Source: Burkholderiales bacterium RIFCSPLOWO2_02_FULL_57_36 (GTDB lineage: Bacteria; Pseudomonadota; Gammaproteobacteria; Burkholderiales; Burkholderiaceae_D). From it: 64,000 nucleotides of DNA. How positions within the stretch are numbered: the first letter of the stretch is position 1; each line of letters begins with the position of its first letter. The DNA lies in the NCBI GenBank assembly GCA_001770855.1, contig MESE01000096.1, positions 62,001-126,000 on the forward strand. Reading direction: 5' to 3'. Made by a program: the position numbers and the translations under genes. Of the stretch, positions 15,676 to 24,082 are shown piece by piece. The notes below the pieces were generated by a model. It had not been told where the DNA came from, did not search any database, and saw nothing but the letters and a program-made list of their open reading frames with translations.

Positions 15676-16341
15676 ATGCAACACAAAGCTCCGCGCCGTA
15701 CAAGAGAACGTATTCTAGAGTTATCGCTACGCTTGTTCAACGAGTTCGGTGAGCCTAACATTACGACCACCGTGATTGCCGAAGAAATGAACATTTCGCC
15801 GGGCAATCTTTACTACCATTTTCGCAACAAGGATGACATTGTCAATTCAATCTTCGTGCAATTCGAAGGTGAAATAGGACGGATGCTGGCGGTGCCGACA
15901 GATCGGAGTCCGAACATTGAAGACGTGTGGCTGTATTTGCATCTGATTTTCGAGTTGGTATGGCGTTACCGGTTTTTCTATCGCGACCTCAGCGACCTGC
16001 TGTCGCGCAATCGAAAACTGGAACTGCATTTCAAACAAATTCTTGCTCACAAGATCAAGGTTGCACAGCAACTATGCGAAGGATTGCGCAACGATCAGGC
16101 GCTTGAAGCCGGCGATGCTGAAATCAATGCTCTTGCAACCAACATGGTAGTCGTATCGACCTACTGGCTGTCATATGAGTATGTGCGCAATCCCCGCAAA
16201 TATACGGAACAGCAAGCGATGGCCGATGCGCTGGCCCGAGGTTGCTATCAAGTGCTGGCGCTGATCGGCCCGTATTTACGCGGCGAGACTTTCGTGCGTT
16301 TCGAAAAACTGGCGGCGGAGTATTTAAAGAAAAGCAAATAG
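15676..16341 (+). CDS. TetR-family transcriptional regulator
   Basis: A 221-residue regulator. The N-terminal helix-turn-helix domain reads RTRERILELSLRLFNEFGEP, then TTTVIAEEMNISPGNLYYHF, then RNKDDIV. The C-terminal ligand/dimer part resembles the longer TetR repressor-like family (FELVWRYRFFYRDLSDLLSR). The ATG at 15676 fits the usual length; an ATG at 15634 is an alternative, and neither has a strong ribosome binding site. The LOG-family gene follows 42 bp later on the same strand. No operator could be identified. Confidence 0.85.
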   Translation: MQHKAPRRTRERILELSLRLFNEFGEPNITTTVIAEEMNISPGNLYYHFRNKDDIVNSIFVQFEGEIGRMLAVPTDRSPNIEDVWLYLHLIFELVWRYRFFYRDLSDLLSRNRKLELHFKQILAHKIKVAQQLCEGLRNDQALEAGDAEINALATNMVVVSTYWLSYEYVRNPRKYTEQQAMADALARGCYQVLALIGPYLRGETFVRFEKLAAEYLKKSK

Positions 16342-16383
16342 CCGGGTATTGCCGGTACCGGCTTCTTATTGAAAAACGGATCA

Positions 16384-16989
16384 ATGCGACTACTGAAATC
16401 GCTCTGTGTTTATTGCGGCTCTTCGCACGGTGCATCTCCGGTCTATGCCGAATCCGCGCGCATTCTGGCCAGGGAAATGGTCGATCATGGCATTGCGCTG
16501 GTATACGGCGGCGGCGATGTCGGATTAATGGGTGTCATTGCCGATGAAGTGATGCGCCTGGGCGGAGAAGCAACCGGTGTGATTCCGCAAGCCTTGATGG
16601 ACAAGGAAGTAGGTCACCATGGCCTGACACGACTGCATATCGTCAAGGACATGCACGAACGCAAGGCGTTGATGGCGGAACTGGCGGACGGTTTCATCGC
16701 CATGCCGGGCGGCATCGGGACGCTGGAAGAGTTGTTCGAGGCGCTCACCTGGGCGCAACTGGGTTTTCACGACAAGCCGATCGGATTGCTGAACGTCGAC
16801 GGCTTCTATGACGGATTAATCCAGTTCATCGGACACATCGTGACGCAACGGTTCTTGAAGGAAGAGCACGCGACGCTGATGATGCATGCGAGCGACGCGC
16901 CGGCTCTGTTGGCGCAGCTCAAATCATTCGAACCGGCGGCTCATTCCAAATCGCTGGATCGCGCCACCGCAAAGACCTTGCTGCCCTGA
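16384..16989 (+). CDS. LOG-family protein (cytokinin-type nucleoside 5'-monophosphate phosphoribohydrolase)
   Basis: A 201-residue Rossmann-fold protein of the TIGR00730/LOG group, which releases free base and ribose 5-phosphate from nucleoside 5'-monophosphates. Motifs: LCVYCGSSHGASPVYAESAR, GIALVYGGGDVGLMGVIADE, the arginine-containing MHERKALM, and the catalytic PGGIGTLEELFEALTWAQLG. The ATG at 16384 is chosen; an in-frame TTG at 16369 is possible. The physiological substrate in non-plant bacteria is often unknown. It converges with the transsulfuration-family gene 17 bp downstream. Confidence 0.88.
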   Translation: MRLLKSLCVYCGSSHGASPVYAESARILAREMVDHGIALVYGGGDVGLMGVIADEVMRLGGEATGVIPQALMDKEVGHHGLTRLHIVKDMHERKALMAELADGFIAMPGGIGTLEELFEALTWAQLGFHDKPIGLLNVDGFYDGLIQFIGHIVTQRFLKEEHATLMMHASDAPALLAQLKSFEPAAHSKSLDRATAKTLLP

Positions 16990-17006
16990 GATGTCTGCCG
17001 CTGTGC

Positions 17007-18248
17007 TCAGATGTTCAGAGCCTGGCTGAAATCATCAAGCAGGTCGGCGGTATCCTCGATTCCTACCGAGACCCTGATCAGCGATTCGGCAATGCCCATG
17101 CCGGCCCGCCGCTCCGGCCCCATTTCATAAAAAATCGTATGCGCGATCGGAATCACCAAAGTGCGCGTATCGCCGAGGTTGCTCGCCGGTATGGCCAATC
17201 TCAAGCGGTTTAAGTAATCGAAGCAATCGATACCGTCCTTGAGTTCAAAACTGAACAATCCGCCGTAGGCGCGGAACAGCTCGGTGGCGATGCCATGCTG
17301 CGGATGCGATGCCAATCCGGGATAGTAGACCGCCGCGATCCGCTCATCGGCATCCAGCATGTTCGCCAGGGCCATGGCGTTGGCGCACTCGCGTTCCAGG
17401 CGTAGCGCCATGGTTTCCGACCCAACCGCCAGATGGTGCGCCGCCTCGGGGCCGAGCGTGCCGCCGAAGTCGCGCAGAGCCTTGGCGCGGATCTGTGCCA
17501 TGCCCCATTGTTCGGGCACAAATCGCTTGTAGGTATCGAAAATATTCGGAAACCGGGTCCAGTCGAAAACGCCGGTATCGGTCAGGCTTCCGCCAAGCGC
17601 ATTGCCGTGTCCGCCTATCGATTTGGTAAGCGCGTTGACCACCAGGCTCGCGCCGACTTCCTTGGGCCTGAAGAGATAAGGCGACGTCATCGTATTGTCG
17701 ACGACATAGACGATGCCGCGCTCGCGGCAGAGTTCCCCGATACGCGCCAGATCGGCAATCTGGGTCCGGGGATTGGCGATGGTTTCAACGAAAACAATCC
17801 GCGTCGCGGGCGTCAGCGCTGCTTCAACATTGGCGACATCGGTTGCATCGACCAACGAGACATCGATGCCCTGCACGGCCACGGTTTGCCATAGGCTGTT
17901 GGTATTGCCGAATAAAAATGCGGACGACACCACATGATCGCCCTCGCGCAAAAGCGCCTGCACAATCGCGCCGATTGCCGCCATGCCGGTTGCAAAACAA
18001 ACGGTCGCGTAACCGTCTTCCATCTTCGTGATCTTGTCTTCAAGCGCACTGACGGTCGGATTTCCCTGGCGGCCATAACGGTATCCGGGCTGCTTTCCCT
18101 GGAACACAGCCGCCAGTTCGCGTGCGTCCTTATATCCGAATGCCACCGAGGTGTGGATCGGTTTGTGCAAGGATCCGTGTTCGATCGGCTTTTGCCTGTC
18201 GCCATGCAGGATGGTCGTAGTGAAGCCGTATTTTTTGGTGTTGTTCAT
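17007..18248 (-). CDS. Cystathionine gamma-synthase / sulfhydrylase-family PLP enzyme
   Basis: A 413-residue Cys/Met-metabolism PLP enzyme. Features: GYRYGRQGNPTVSALEDKI near residues 55-75, CFATGMAAIGAIVQALL for phosphate binding, VYVVDNTMTSPYLFRP with the cofactor-binding aspartate, and the PLP lysine in NALTKSIGGHGNALGG. FGGTLGPEAAHHLAVGSETM and SLIRVSVGIEDTADLLDDF complete the fold. Whether it makes cystathionine or homocysteine, or degrades a thioether, cannot be decided. A second family member (O-acetylhomoserine sulfhydrylase-like) is at 58113-59423. The 5' leader carries an intrinsic-terminator-like hairpin 18 bp before the ATG, so attenuation is likely. Confidence 0.88.
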   Translation of the reverse strand: MNNTKKYGFTTTILHGDRQKPIEHGSLHKPIHTSVAFGYKDARELAAVFQGKQPGYRYGRQGNPTVSALEDKITKMEDGYATVCFATGMAAIGAIVQALLREGDHVVSSAFLFGNTNSLWQTVAVQGIDVSLVDATDVANVEAALTPATRIVFVETIANPRTQIADLARIGELCRERGIVYVVDNTMTSPYLFRPKEVGASLVVNALTKSIGGHGNALGGSLTDTGVFDWTRFPNIFDTYKRFVPEQWGMAQIRAKALRDFGGTLGPEAAHHLAVGSETMALRLERECANAMALANMLDADERIAAVYYPGLASHPQHGIATELFRAYGGLFSFELKDGIDCFDYLNRLRLAIPASNLGDTRTLVIPIAHTIFYEMGPERRAGMGIAESLIRVSVGIEDTADLLDDFSQALNI

Positions 18249-18265
18249 GCGATGACTCTAATAAT

Positions 18266-18299
18266 GAAAAAACCCGTTCAGCATGCGCTTAAACGGGTT
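18266..18299 (-). terminator. Attenuator-type intrinsic terminator in the leader of the gamma-synthase-family gene
   Basis: On the minus strand AACCCGTT and AACGGGTT form a perfect 8-bp stem with a small inner AGC/GCT pairing, and a run of six T follows. This is a textbook Rho-independent terminator, but it sits between the expected promoter and the ATG at 18248, where it would stop transcription before the gene. The gene upstream (mshN) ends at 18464, so it could also terminate msh transcripts. An attenuator and a simple upstream terminator are both possible. Confidence 0.65.
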
Positions 18300-18311
18300 A
18301 ATGATGGAGAC

Positions 18312-18332
18312 TCATATCCCTTTTAGCAGCAT
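18312..18332 (-). promoter_or_regulatory. Possible six-codon leader peptide MLLKGI
   Basis: ATG CTG CTA AAA GGG ATA TGA ends 13 bp before the terminator hairpin. The bases AAAAGGGAT inside it (18316-18324) are perfectly complementary over 9 nt to ATCCCTTTT in an upstream hairpin ATCCC-TTTTT-GGGAT (18393-18407). This allows two mutually exclusive folds of the leader. No clear ribosome binding site precedes it. Seen in sequence; function is inference. Confidence 0.3.
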
Positions 18333-18463
18333 TTTTTTGAGGTCTCGCCCCGGCGCCCGCAAGCAGAAACAAATCGGCGCAGTCGTAATCGTATCCCAAA
18401 AAGGGATGAATGCAAAATTGATGCTGCTTTTGGGCCGCTGCCGGGTAAAACCAAGGCGGTCTA

Positions 18464-19729
18464 TCAGCGCAATTGGTTCAATCTCTCATCCACGAATGCC
18501 AGCAATTCCGGAGACAGATTATTGGACGCCTTGGCCCGCCCGAATGCGTCGCGCGCCTCCCCCAGGCGATTGTCAGCCTGCAGGGAGATTGCAATTCCCA
18601 TCCACCACAGACCGTTTTGAGGTGACTTACGCAAGGCTAGCAAATAATGCTCTGAGGCTTCTTTATGACGACTCTCTCGCTGCAGCAGTGCGGCAAGAAA
18701 CGCCTGATAGTCGGCCCGCTCCACAGCATAAGGCAGCGTACGCTGCAAGGTTTCAACTGCCGGCCGCAGTTCGCCTTTATCCACCTGCAAGCGTGCCAGC
18801 ATCATGGCCAGCGCCGGGTGATTCTTGTCTACGTTCAAGCCATTCTGCAATTTGCGTATTGCTTCGTCCGGACGCTTGGCCTCAAGCAGTAAACCAGCCA
18901 GGGTCTGGCGCGCCACGCTATGTTGCGGATCGAGCTGCAGCGCCCGCTCCAGCGCAGCCATGGACTCGCTGTTTTTGCCTTGATCGAGCAGGACCGTTGC
19001 GCGCCGGTATTCTTCTTCCGCGCGCTGATGCGGGGTGATTTCCTTTATCTGTTTGGCGACATTTGCCGGTATGTCGAATTCGGTTCCCTTATCCGGCTTT
19101 TGTAATGACCGGTCCGTTGTGCCGTTCTTTTCGGTAGCGGCAGTTATCGGCTTACTCGCTGCCGCGCGCGCCGGAGATGCTTCCGCAACCGGTGCTTGTG
19201 GCGCGGTGGAAACCGGAACAGGCGCCGCGGCTATACTTGCCGCCGCAACTGCCGGGGCCGCTACCACGCTTGCGGTTGCTGCCGAAGCCTGCTTCGCTAC
19301 GGTAGCCGACTGCGCGCTTGCCGCATCGACTTGTCCGCGATTGTCCGCAGACGCATCCATCCCATTGTCGGTACTGTTGTCTTTGATAATTGGAACCGAC
19401 GTTGTCGCAACCAGTGGCGCGCCGCCTGCTGTTTCCTCGGCTGAATGCATCTTCGGTAAGTGCGTTTGCGACATCTGGATATTGGGTGCAAGCTTCAATG
19501 CCAATTGCGGCACTTGTTCTCCAGACGCCGGTGTCGGAGCGGTCCGATACCCCCATAGCCAGGAAATCACGCCTGTCAGAATTAACGTGAGTCCCAATAC
19601 AAGCCACCACGCCACGTGAATCTTGCCCGGCTCGGGTGCAGCCCTTACCTGGCCATGCAAGGCGCCGACGGCGTCACCGTCCACGCGGCGCCCTTCCAGA
19701 TCCTGCAACATTTTATTGATCAGGCTCAT
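18464..19729 (-). CDS. mshN: MSHA pilus biogenesis protein MshN (TPR)
   Basis: A 421-residue protein. The N-terminal MSLINKMLQDLEGRR is the MshN signature, followed by one membrane helix at about residues 39-60 (AWWLVLGLTLILTGVISWLW). A low-complexity alanine-rich linker spans to about 230, then TPR repeats run to the C-terminus (ATVLLDQGKNSESMAALERA; LQLDPQHSVARQTLAGLLLE). It probably supports assembly of the secretin/pilus complex in the periplasm. Its ATG overlaps the mshM stop by 4 nt. It is the last gene of the mshI-to-mshN operon. Confidence 0.88.
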   Translation of the reverse strand: MSLINKMLQDLEGRRVDGDAVGALHGQVRAAPEPGKIHVAWWLVLGLTLILTGVISWLWGYRTAPTPASGEQVPQLALKLAPNIQMSQTHLPKMHSAEETAGGAPLVATTSVPIIKDNSTDNGMDASADNRGQVDAASAQSATVAKQASAATASVVAAPAVAAASIAAAPVPVSTAPQAPVAEASPARAAASKPITAATEKNGTTDRSLQKPDKGTEFDIPANVAKQIKEITPHQRAEEEYRRATVLLDQGKNSESMAALERALQLDPQHSVARQTLAGLLLEAKRPDEAIRKLQNGLNVDKNHPALAMMLARLQVDKGELRPAVETLQRTLPYAVERADYQAFLAALLQRESRHKEASEHYLLALRKSPQNGLWWMGIAISLQADNRLGEARDAFGRAKASNNLSPELLAFVDERLNQLR

Positions 19730-20619
19730 TTAAAATACATCCATCCCATCCCGGTACCCGCAATCAGCACAGTGAAAGCGCTTAACCACATCCATGGCCA
19801 TAGTGCCTGCTTTGCCGCCACGGTGTCTTTGGCGGCGGCCCTGACGTGGTTGGCACGCACCTGTTGTTTACCTTCGCCATAAGTTGCCATCAGCGCTTTA
19901 TGCGCCAGGATATTCACCAGACGCGGGATGCCGCCGCTGGCAGTATTCAACAACTTCACGGCATCGCGGCCAAACAACCGGCTTCCGGTAAAGCCGGCGA
20001 CGCTGAGCCGGTGCGACAGATAAAATTCGAGATCGTCGTGGGTCAGCGGACCGAGATGATAATGAAACGTGATGCGCTGGGCGAGTTGGCGGATCGCATC
20101 CTGCTGTAATTTTCGATCGAGTTCCGGTTGGCCGAACAACACGATTTGCAGCAGCTTGCGCTTTTCCGTCTCAAGGTTGGTCAACAGGCGCAAGGCCTCG
20201 AGACTTTCAAGCGGCATCGCCTGCGCTTCGTCCAGGCACAGCAGCACCCGCTTCCCCTCACGGGCAAGGACCAGCAAGCGGTGATTGATCGCCTTGAGCA
20301 AGTGATATTGATCGACATCCCTTTCAAGAGGAATTTCCAGTTCGTCGGCAAGCGCCAGCATCAAGGTACGCGGCTCAAGGTAGGGATTGGGAATGTATGC
20401 CGTCACAAAACCATCGTCGAGCGTTGCCATGAATTTACGGCATAACAGCGTCTTGCCGGTACCCACCTCGCCGGTGATCTTGATAAACCCTTCGCCGTTT
20501 TTCGCGGCGACCAGCAACGTATTCAGCGCCTGTTGATAGTTGGAGCAGGCGAAAAAGAAGCTGGTGTCCGGAGTGATCCCGAACGGCATTTCACGCAAGC
20601 CGAAATGGTGTCTGTACAT
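19726..20619 (-). CDS. mshM: MSHA biogenesis AAA ATPase MshM (ExeA/GspA-like)
   Basis: A 297-residue AAA ATPase. Start MYRHHFGLREMPFGITPDTS is typical of ExeA/MshM. Walker A is GEVGTGKTLLCR near residues 50-60; Walker B is RVLLCLDEAQAMPLESLEAL; a sensor region follows (LVLFGQPELDRKLQ-type). Residues 270-293 form a C-terminal membrane helix (WPWMWLSAFTVLIAGTGMGW). ExeA homologues use ATP to help place the secretin through peptidoglycan; the same role is inferred here with MshL, whose gene ends 2 bp upstream. Confidence 0.9.
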   Translation of the reverse strand: MYRHHFGLREMPFGITPDTSFFFACSNYQQALNTLLVAAKNGEGFIKITGEVGTGKTLLCRKFMATLDDGFVTAYIPNPYLEPRTLMLALADELEIPLERDVDQYHLLKAINHRLLVLAREGKRVLLCLDEAQAMPLESLEALRLLTNLETEKRKLLQIVLFGQPELDRKLQQDAIRQLAQRITFHYHLGPLTHDDLEFYLSHRLSVAGFTGSRLFGRDAVKLLNTASGGIPRLVNILAHKALMATYGEGKQQVRANHVRAAAKDTVAAKQALWPWMWLSAFTVLIAGTGMGWMYFK

Positions 20620-20621
20620 CC

Positions 20622-22292
20622 CTAGCGCTGTCCCGACCGCGAATTGGGATCGAGATTTTGAATGTTGCGCTGGGCATCAAGCATGTTCTGAGTCCAGCTG
20701 CTATCTCCGTGAACAATCGTCGGCTTCAGCAGAATTACCAGCTCGCGCTTCTGCCCGACCCGATTCGTGTTGCCCAATAATGTATTGACGACCGGGACGT
20801 TTGTCGTACCGGGAAGGCCGGAGTAATCCGACGTGGTGGATTGCCGCATCAATCCGCCGATCGCGATGACATGGCCATCCCTGCCCTTTACCACGCTATC
20901 CGTTTCGGAGACCGAGCTGGATGCCAAGGGCAACGTCAGGGAGCCACCGGTTCCAAGATTGACGATCTTGTCGACCGTCGTGACACTGCTTACCGACGGA
21001 TGGATATGCAAAATAATATTTCCATCCTGATCAATTTGCGGCGTCACGTCCAATGCAACGCCGGAAAAGAATGGCTGCAACGTAACCGATGGGCTGGTGG
21101 TGGTTGCCGTCCCGGTTGTGGTGGTAGTACTGACGTTGGTGACGAAGAAATCGTCGCTGCCGACCTTCAATACCGCTTTCTGATTGTTCAATGTTGCTAT
21201 ACGCGGGCTCGACAATACATGCACGCTACCCTGCGTTTCGAGGAAAGAGATCAGCGCCGCAAAATTACTGGTCTGGAAAGCCAGGCCAAACAGATTTCCG
21301 AGTCCGGCAGCGGTTGCCGCAATCCCGTCCGGGAATTTTGTGCCAAGCAATGAGCCGTCGGGCTGTAATCCGGGTGCCGGTGCCTGACGGCCTGCCGCAA
21401 CGCGATGATTACCGCCTCTCCCAAAAACCGCCCAGTTGATTCCGGATTGAAAACTGTCATTCAACTGCACTTCCAGTATCTTTGCTTCCAAGATCACTTG
21501 GCGTCCGACGGATAACTGGGTGGCTTTCAGATAGGCGTCCACGTCGCGCAGTTCGTTCCACATCGCGCGTACGACAACTACGCCGGACTGGGGGCTGATG
21601 ACGACACTGCGCCCTTCCTTGCCGCCTCCGACAATTGCCTCCAGCGACGACCGCAATTCACCCCAGAAATCACTACGGGACTGGGTCGAAATATTGCTTG
21701 AGTTGAGAGAACGTCCGCCGGCGCCTCCTCCTGCCGGAGTCGCGCCAGTGCCGGCCGGGGCAAGCGACGCATCGCTGACCGATCCCGACGTGACTCGGAT
21801 ATCCGATGTGCCGGTTCGGCTTCCGGTCAGGTAATTGACTTGGAACACACGCGTCTGCATGGAAAGCGGTTTGATGTAGATCCGCGTACCTTCGACCTTG
21901 TAGTCATAGCCGTACTGCTCACGAATCGCATCGAGTGCTTCGAATACCGTTACATCCTTGAGATTGGCTGAAATCGTCCCGGTGACTTCCGGAGGCACCA
22001 GCATGCTATAGCGCGTACCCGAGACAAGCACCATGAAAAACTGGTTCGCCGGCAGGTTGTTGAATGCCAGACTGAATCTCGGCTCCATCGGCTGCCGCGC
22101 CGCCGGCACTTCGATTCTAAGCGGCGGCAGCAACGAGTCCGCAACCGCGTCCGGTTGCGCGGGACGTGCCTGCGCTTCGGCCACGACCTTGTTCATTTCA
22201 GCGCTGATCAAGTCATAAGTCTCGCGCTTGGGCGTAGACGTAGTGCACGATGCCAGGAGCAAAACCAGAAGGGCTATTATAATTTTATGCAT
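20622..22292 (-). CDS. mshL: MSHA pilus secretin MshL
   Basis: Outer-membrane channel of the MSHA pilus. A 556-residue lipoprotein: MHKIIIALLVLLLASC has a lipobox ending in cysteine 16. An N-terminal STN-like region is near residues 75-140 (SLAFNNLPANQFFMVLVSGT). N domains follow, and a secretin core runs from about 330 (VILEAKILEVQLNDSFQSGI; SSPRIATLNNQKAVLKVGSD; FFSGVALDVTPQIDQDGNII; RELVILLKPTIV). The ATG at 22292 is chosen because AAAGGAAT lies upstream and it yields a lipoprotein signal; the same frame is open to 22364. Confidence 0.93.
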   Translation of the reverse strand: MHKIIIALLVLLLASCTTSTPKRETYDLISAEMNKVVAEAQARPAQPDAVADSLLPPLRIEVPAARQPMEPRFSLAFNNLPANQFFMVLVSGTRYSMLVPPEVTGTISANLKDVTVFEALDAIREQYGYDYKVEGTRIYIKPLSMQTRVFQVNYLTGSRTGTSDIRVTSGSVSDASLAPAGTGATPAGGGAGGRSLNSSNISTQSRSDFWGELRSSLEAIVGGGKEGRSVVISPQSGVVVVRAMWNELRDVDAYLKATQLSVGRQVILEAKILEVQLNDSFQSGINWAVFGRGGNHRVAAGRQAPAPGLQPDGSLLGTKFPDGIAATAAGLGNLFGLAFQTSNFAALISFLETQGSVHVLSSPRIATLNNQKAVLKVGSDDFFVTNVSTTTTTGTATTTSPSVTLQPFFSGVALDVTPQIDQDGNIILHIHPSVSSVTTVDKIVNLGTGGSLTLPLASSSVSETDSVVKGRDGHVIAIGGLMRQSTTSDYSGLPGTTNVPVVNTLLGNTNRVGQKRELVILLKPTIVHGDSSWTQNMLDAQRNIQNLDPNSRSGQR

Positions 22293-22305
22293 ACATGCTA
22301 TTCCT

Positions 22306-22710
22306 TTATTGCCGCCGACTTTCGGCTTGGGGATATTTGCGATTGGAATCCGCGTTTTTTTCAATGCCAGGAAAGAGCTTTAATGTTTGCACACCATTGC
22401 TGCCCGATAGAGTAACTTCGCTTTCTGTAATTTTCGTCACTCGTGCATCGCCGAATTTCCCACCCAGATTAACGGTCTGCCCGCTGATGATCGCTACTTT
22501 CCGCGCCGGTGAAACGAGCACGGATTGCAAAACCGGACCTGATGTCGCCGGCAGATACGCACCGTCCTTTGCGCTTCTCAACGATGCAGGAGGTCTGGTC
22601 GGATCGATCAAATTCTGGCCCGACACCATCGGCGCAAGCATCAGCGTCGATAACAGGACGCTGCCGCGTACCATCCATTTTGCATCGATGCTATTCACAG
22701 ATTTAACCAT
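22306..22710 (-). CDS. mshK: MSHA biogenesis protein MshK
   Basis: A 134-residue exported protein with a signal peptide ending near VSG-QN. The start of the mature region, NLIDPTRPPASLR, is the MshK hallmark. The remaining part resembles a small beta-rich pilot/GspC-like domain (LQSVLVSPARKVAIISGQTV). It overlaps the end of mshJ by 16 nt; an internal ATG at 22674 (MVRGSVLLS) is a possible alternative start that would still give a signal peptide. It probably links inner-membrane alignment proteins and the secretin. Confidence 0.82.
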   Translation of the reverse strand: MVKSVNSIDAKWMVRGSVLLSTLMLAPMVSGQNLIDPTRPPASLRSAKDGAYLPATSGPVLQSVLVSPARKVAIISGQTVNLGGKFGDARVTKITESEVTLSGSNGVQTLKLFPGIEKNADSNRKYPQAESRRQ

Positions 22711-23405
22711 TTCTTGTCCAGGCTCAGCGTGAAGAGCGTCAGGGTCAGCGTCGCAGTCGGATGCTCATTAACCTTCAATATCGCCTTCCCCCAGAACAGT
22801 TGCCAAGGCATTGCTTCCAGCGCCGCCATGTAATCGAGAATATCGAGATATTCGCCTTGAATCACGATTTCCACGCCGTGTTTATACACCGCGCCAGTTG
22901 CCGGCTCGCTCTCGCCAATATTCTTGACCGCGGCGATCGATGCTGCCGACGGTTTTTTTCCGGTATCTGCCGCGGTTGATTCGTCCAGACTGGCTGCAGG
23001 CAGCGTCTTCAAGGACAGCAGCCGCAACTTGCGATCGCGCCGCAAAATATCTTCAAGCAAAACCGTCATCTTGTCAGGTGACACCAACCCTTTTTGCATA
23101 TCCAGCAGGACGCTTTGCATCTGCGCTGACTGTTGCTTCAACGTCTGCAGACGTTCCCTGTTGGCGGCATCCGGATCATTTTTTTTCTGGACCGCCTGCT
23201 GGATCTGGATACCTATCAGATTGATCTGAGCCTGCCCTGCATTCACCTGATCGGATAATTGCTTTTGCTTTCTGAACTGACGATCAAGCAAAGCCGCATT
23301 AAATGCGGTGATAAACAAAACCGCAAGCATGGTAAAAATAATCACGCGTTCACGCAAGCTCAATGCGTCAATTTTCTGCGCCAGTTTTTGCCAGTACTGC
23401 TTCAT
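22695..23405 (-). CDS. mshJ: MSHA biogenesis protein MshJ (PilO-like)
   Basis: A 236-residue inner-membrane protein: short cytoplasmic start MKQYWQKLAQKIDALSLRER, one helix (VIIFTMLAVLFITAFNAALL), a periplasmic coiled coil (about residues 45-120), and a C-terminal ferredoxin-like part (VYKHGVEIVIQGEYLDILDY). This is the GspM/PilO layout. The ATG at 23405 has GGAGAGACGGATAC upstream, whereas the ORF extends to 23456 into the preceding gene. It should pair with the PilN-like protein encoded just upstream. Confidence 0.87.
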   Translation of the reverse strand: MKQYWQKLAQKIDALSLRERVIIFTMLAVLFITAFNAALLDRQFRKQKQLSDQVNAGQAQINLIGIQIQQAVQKKNDPDAANRERLQTLKQQSAQMQSVLLDMQKGLVSPDKMTVLLEDILRRDRKLRLLSLKTLPAASLDESTAADTGKKPSAASIAAVKNIGESEPATGAVYKHGVEIVIQGEYLDILDYMAALEAMPWQLFWGKAILKVNEHPTATLTLTLFTLSLDKKWLNL

Positions 23406-23452
23406 GTATCCGTCTCTCCAGCGATATTCTTGCCAAGCGTCTGTTTCAAAAA

Positions 23453-24082
23453 TCAATGCAGGCTGAATTCGATATATCCCGCCAAGCCACGTTGTTTTGC
23501 ATCAGTCGTGTCAGCCTTGCCGACCTGCTCCGCCTGCGGAACCTGCATCTGCAGGGTTCCGAATGATTTTCCCTGCAAGACCGGCTCACGCTTCAACCGA
23601 TTCATGTACGTCGCGACCGACTCCGGTTGCAGCGCGCGTCCATCGACTCCGATTTCATTTCCGGCGCCGACCAGAGTCAAGCCGGTCAGCCATACACCAT
23701 CGACGATCTGGCGCGAAAAGGCGCGTAAATATTCCGAATAACCCTTGGTGTTTCCGATGTCGCCTTTTTGCAGGATATTGAACACCTGGCTAAGCGAGCG
23801 CATCTCCAACTCCGCTTTTGCAACCTGATTTTCCAGTGCCTGGCTCTTTTGGCGTGGCGCGTTTTCCGCCTGTATCCTGACCAATTGCATCTGCGCATCA
23901 GCCAGACGCTCGCTGGTTACCGCAGCTTCCTTGCTCAAGCTTGCGACTTGGTAATGCGCATAGCCTGCGACCAGGGCCGAACCAAGCAGCAGCAAACCCA
24001 AGGACTGCGCCATCGCAATGGTCGAAAAGTACTTTTTCGTTTTAAGGAAAATCGGGTTGAACAGATTGATCTGCTGGCTCAT
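23453..24082 (-). CDS. PilN-like MSHA biogenesis protein (second MshI component)
   Basis: A 209-residue protein with the PilN plan: the short cytoplasmic peptide MSQQINLFNPIFLKTKKYFS, which in PilN binds the PilM groove, one membrane helix (MAQSLGLLLLGSALVAGYAH), a coiled coil to about residue 110, and a small C-terminal domain. It overlaps the mshI stop by 4 nt (ATGA). In PilMNO-type assemblies it connects the cytoplasmic PilM-like protein to MshJ. Confidence 0.85.
   Translation of the reverse strand: MSQQINLFNPIFLKTKKYFSTIAMAQSLGLLLLGSALVAGYAHYQVASLSKEAAVTSERLADAQMQLVRIQAENAPRQKSQALENQVAKAELEMRSLSQVFNILQKGDIGNTKGYSEYLRAFSRQIVDGVWLTGLTLVGAGNEIGVDGRALQPESVATYMNRLKREPVLQGKSFGTLQMQVPQAEQVGKADTTDAKQRGLAGYIEFSLH

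Noticed and set aside
18249-18463. Known SAM riboswitch upstream of the gamma-synthase-family gene
   Set aside because: The conserved cores of SAM-I and SAM-II that I know were not visible, so only an unclassified attenuator is claimed.
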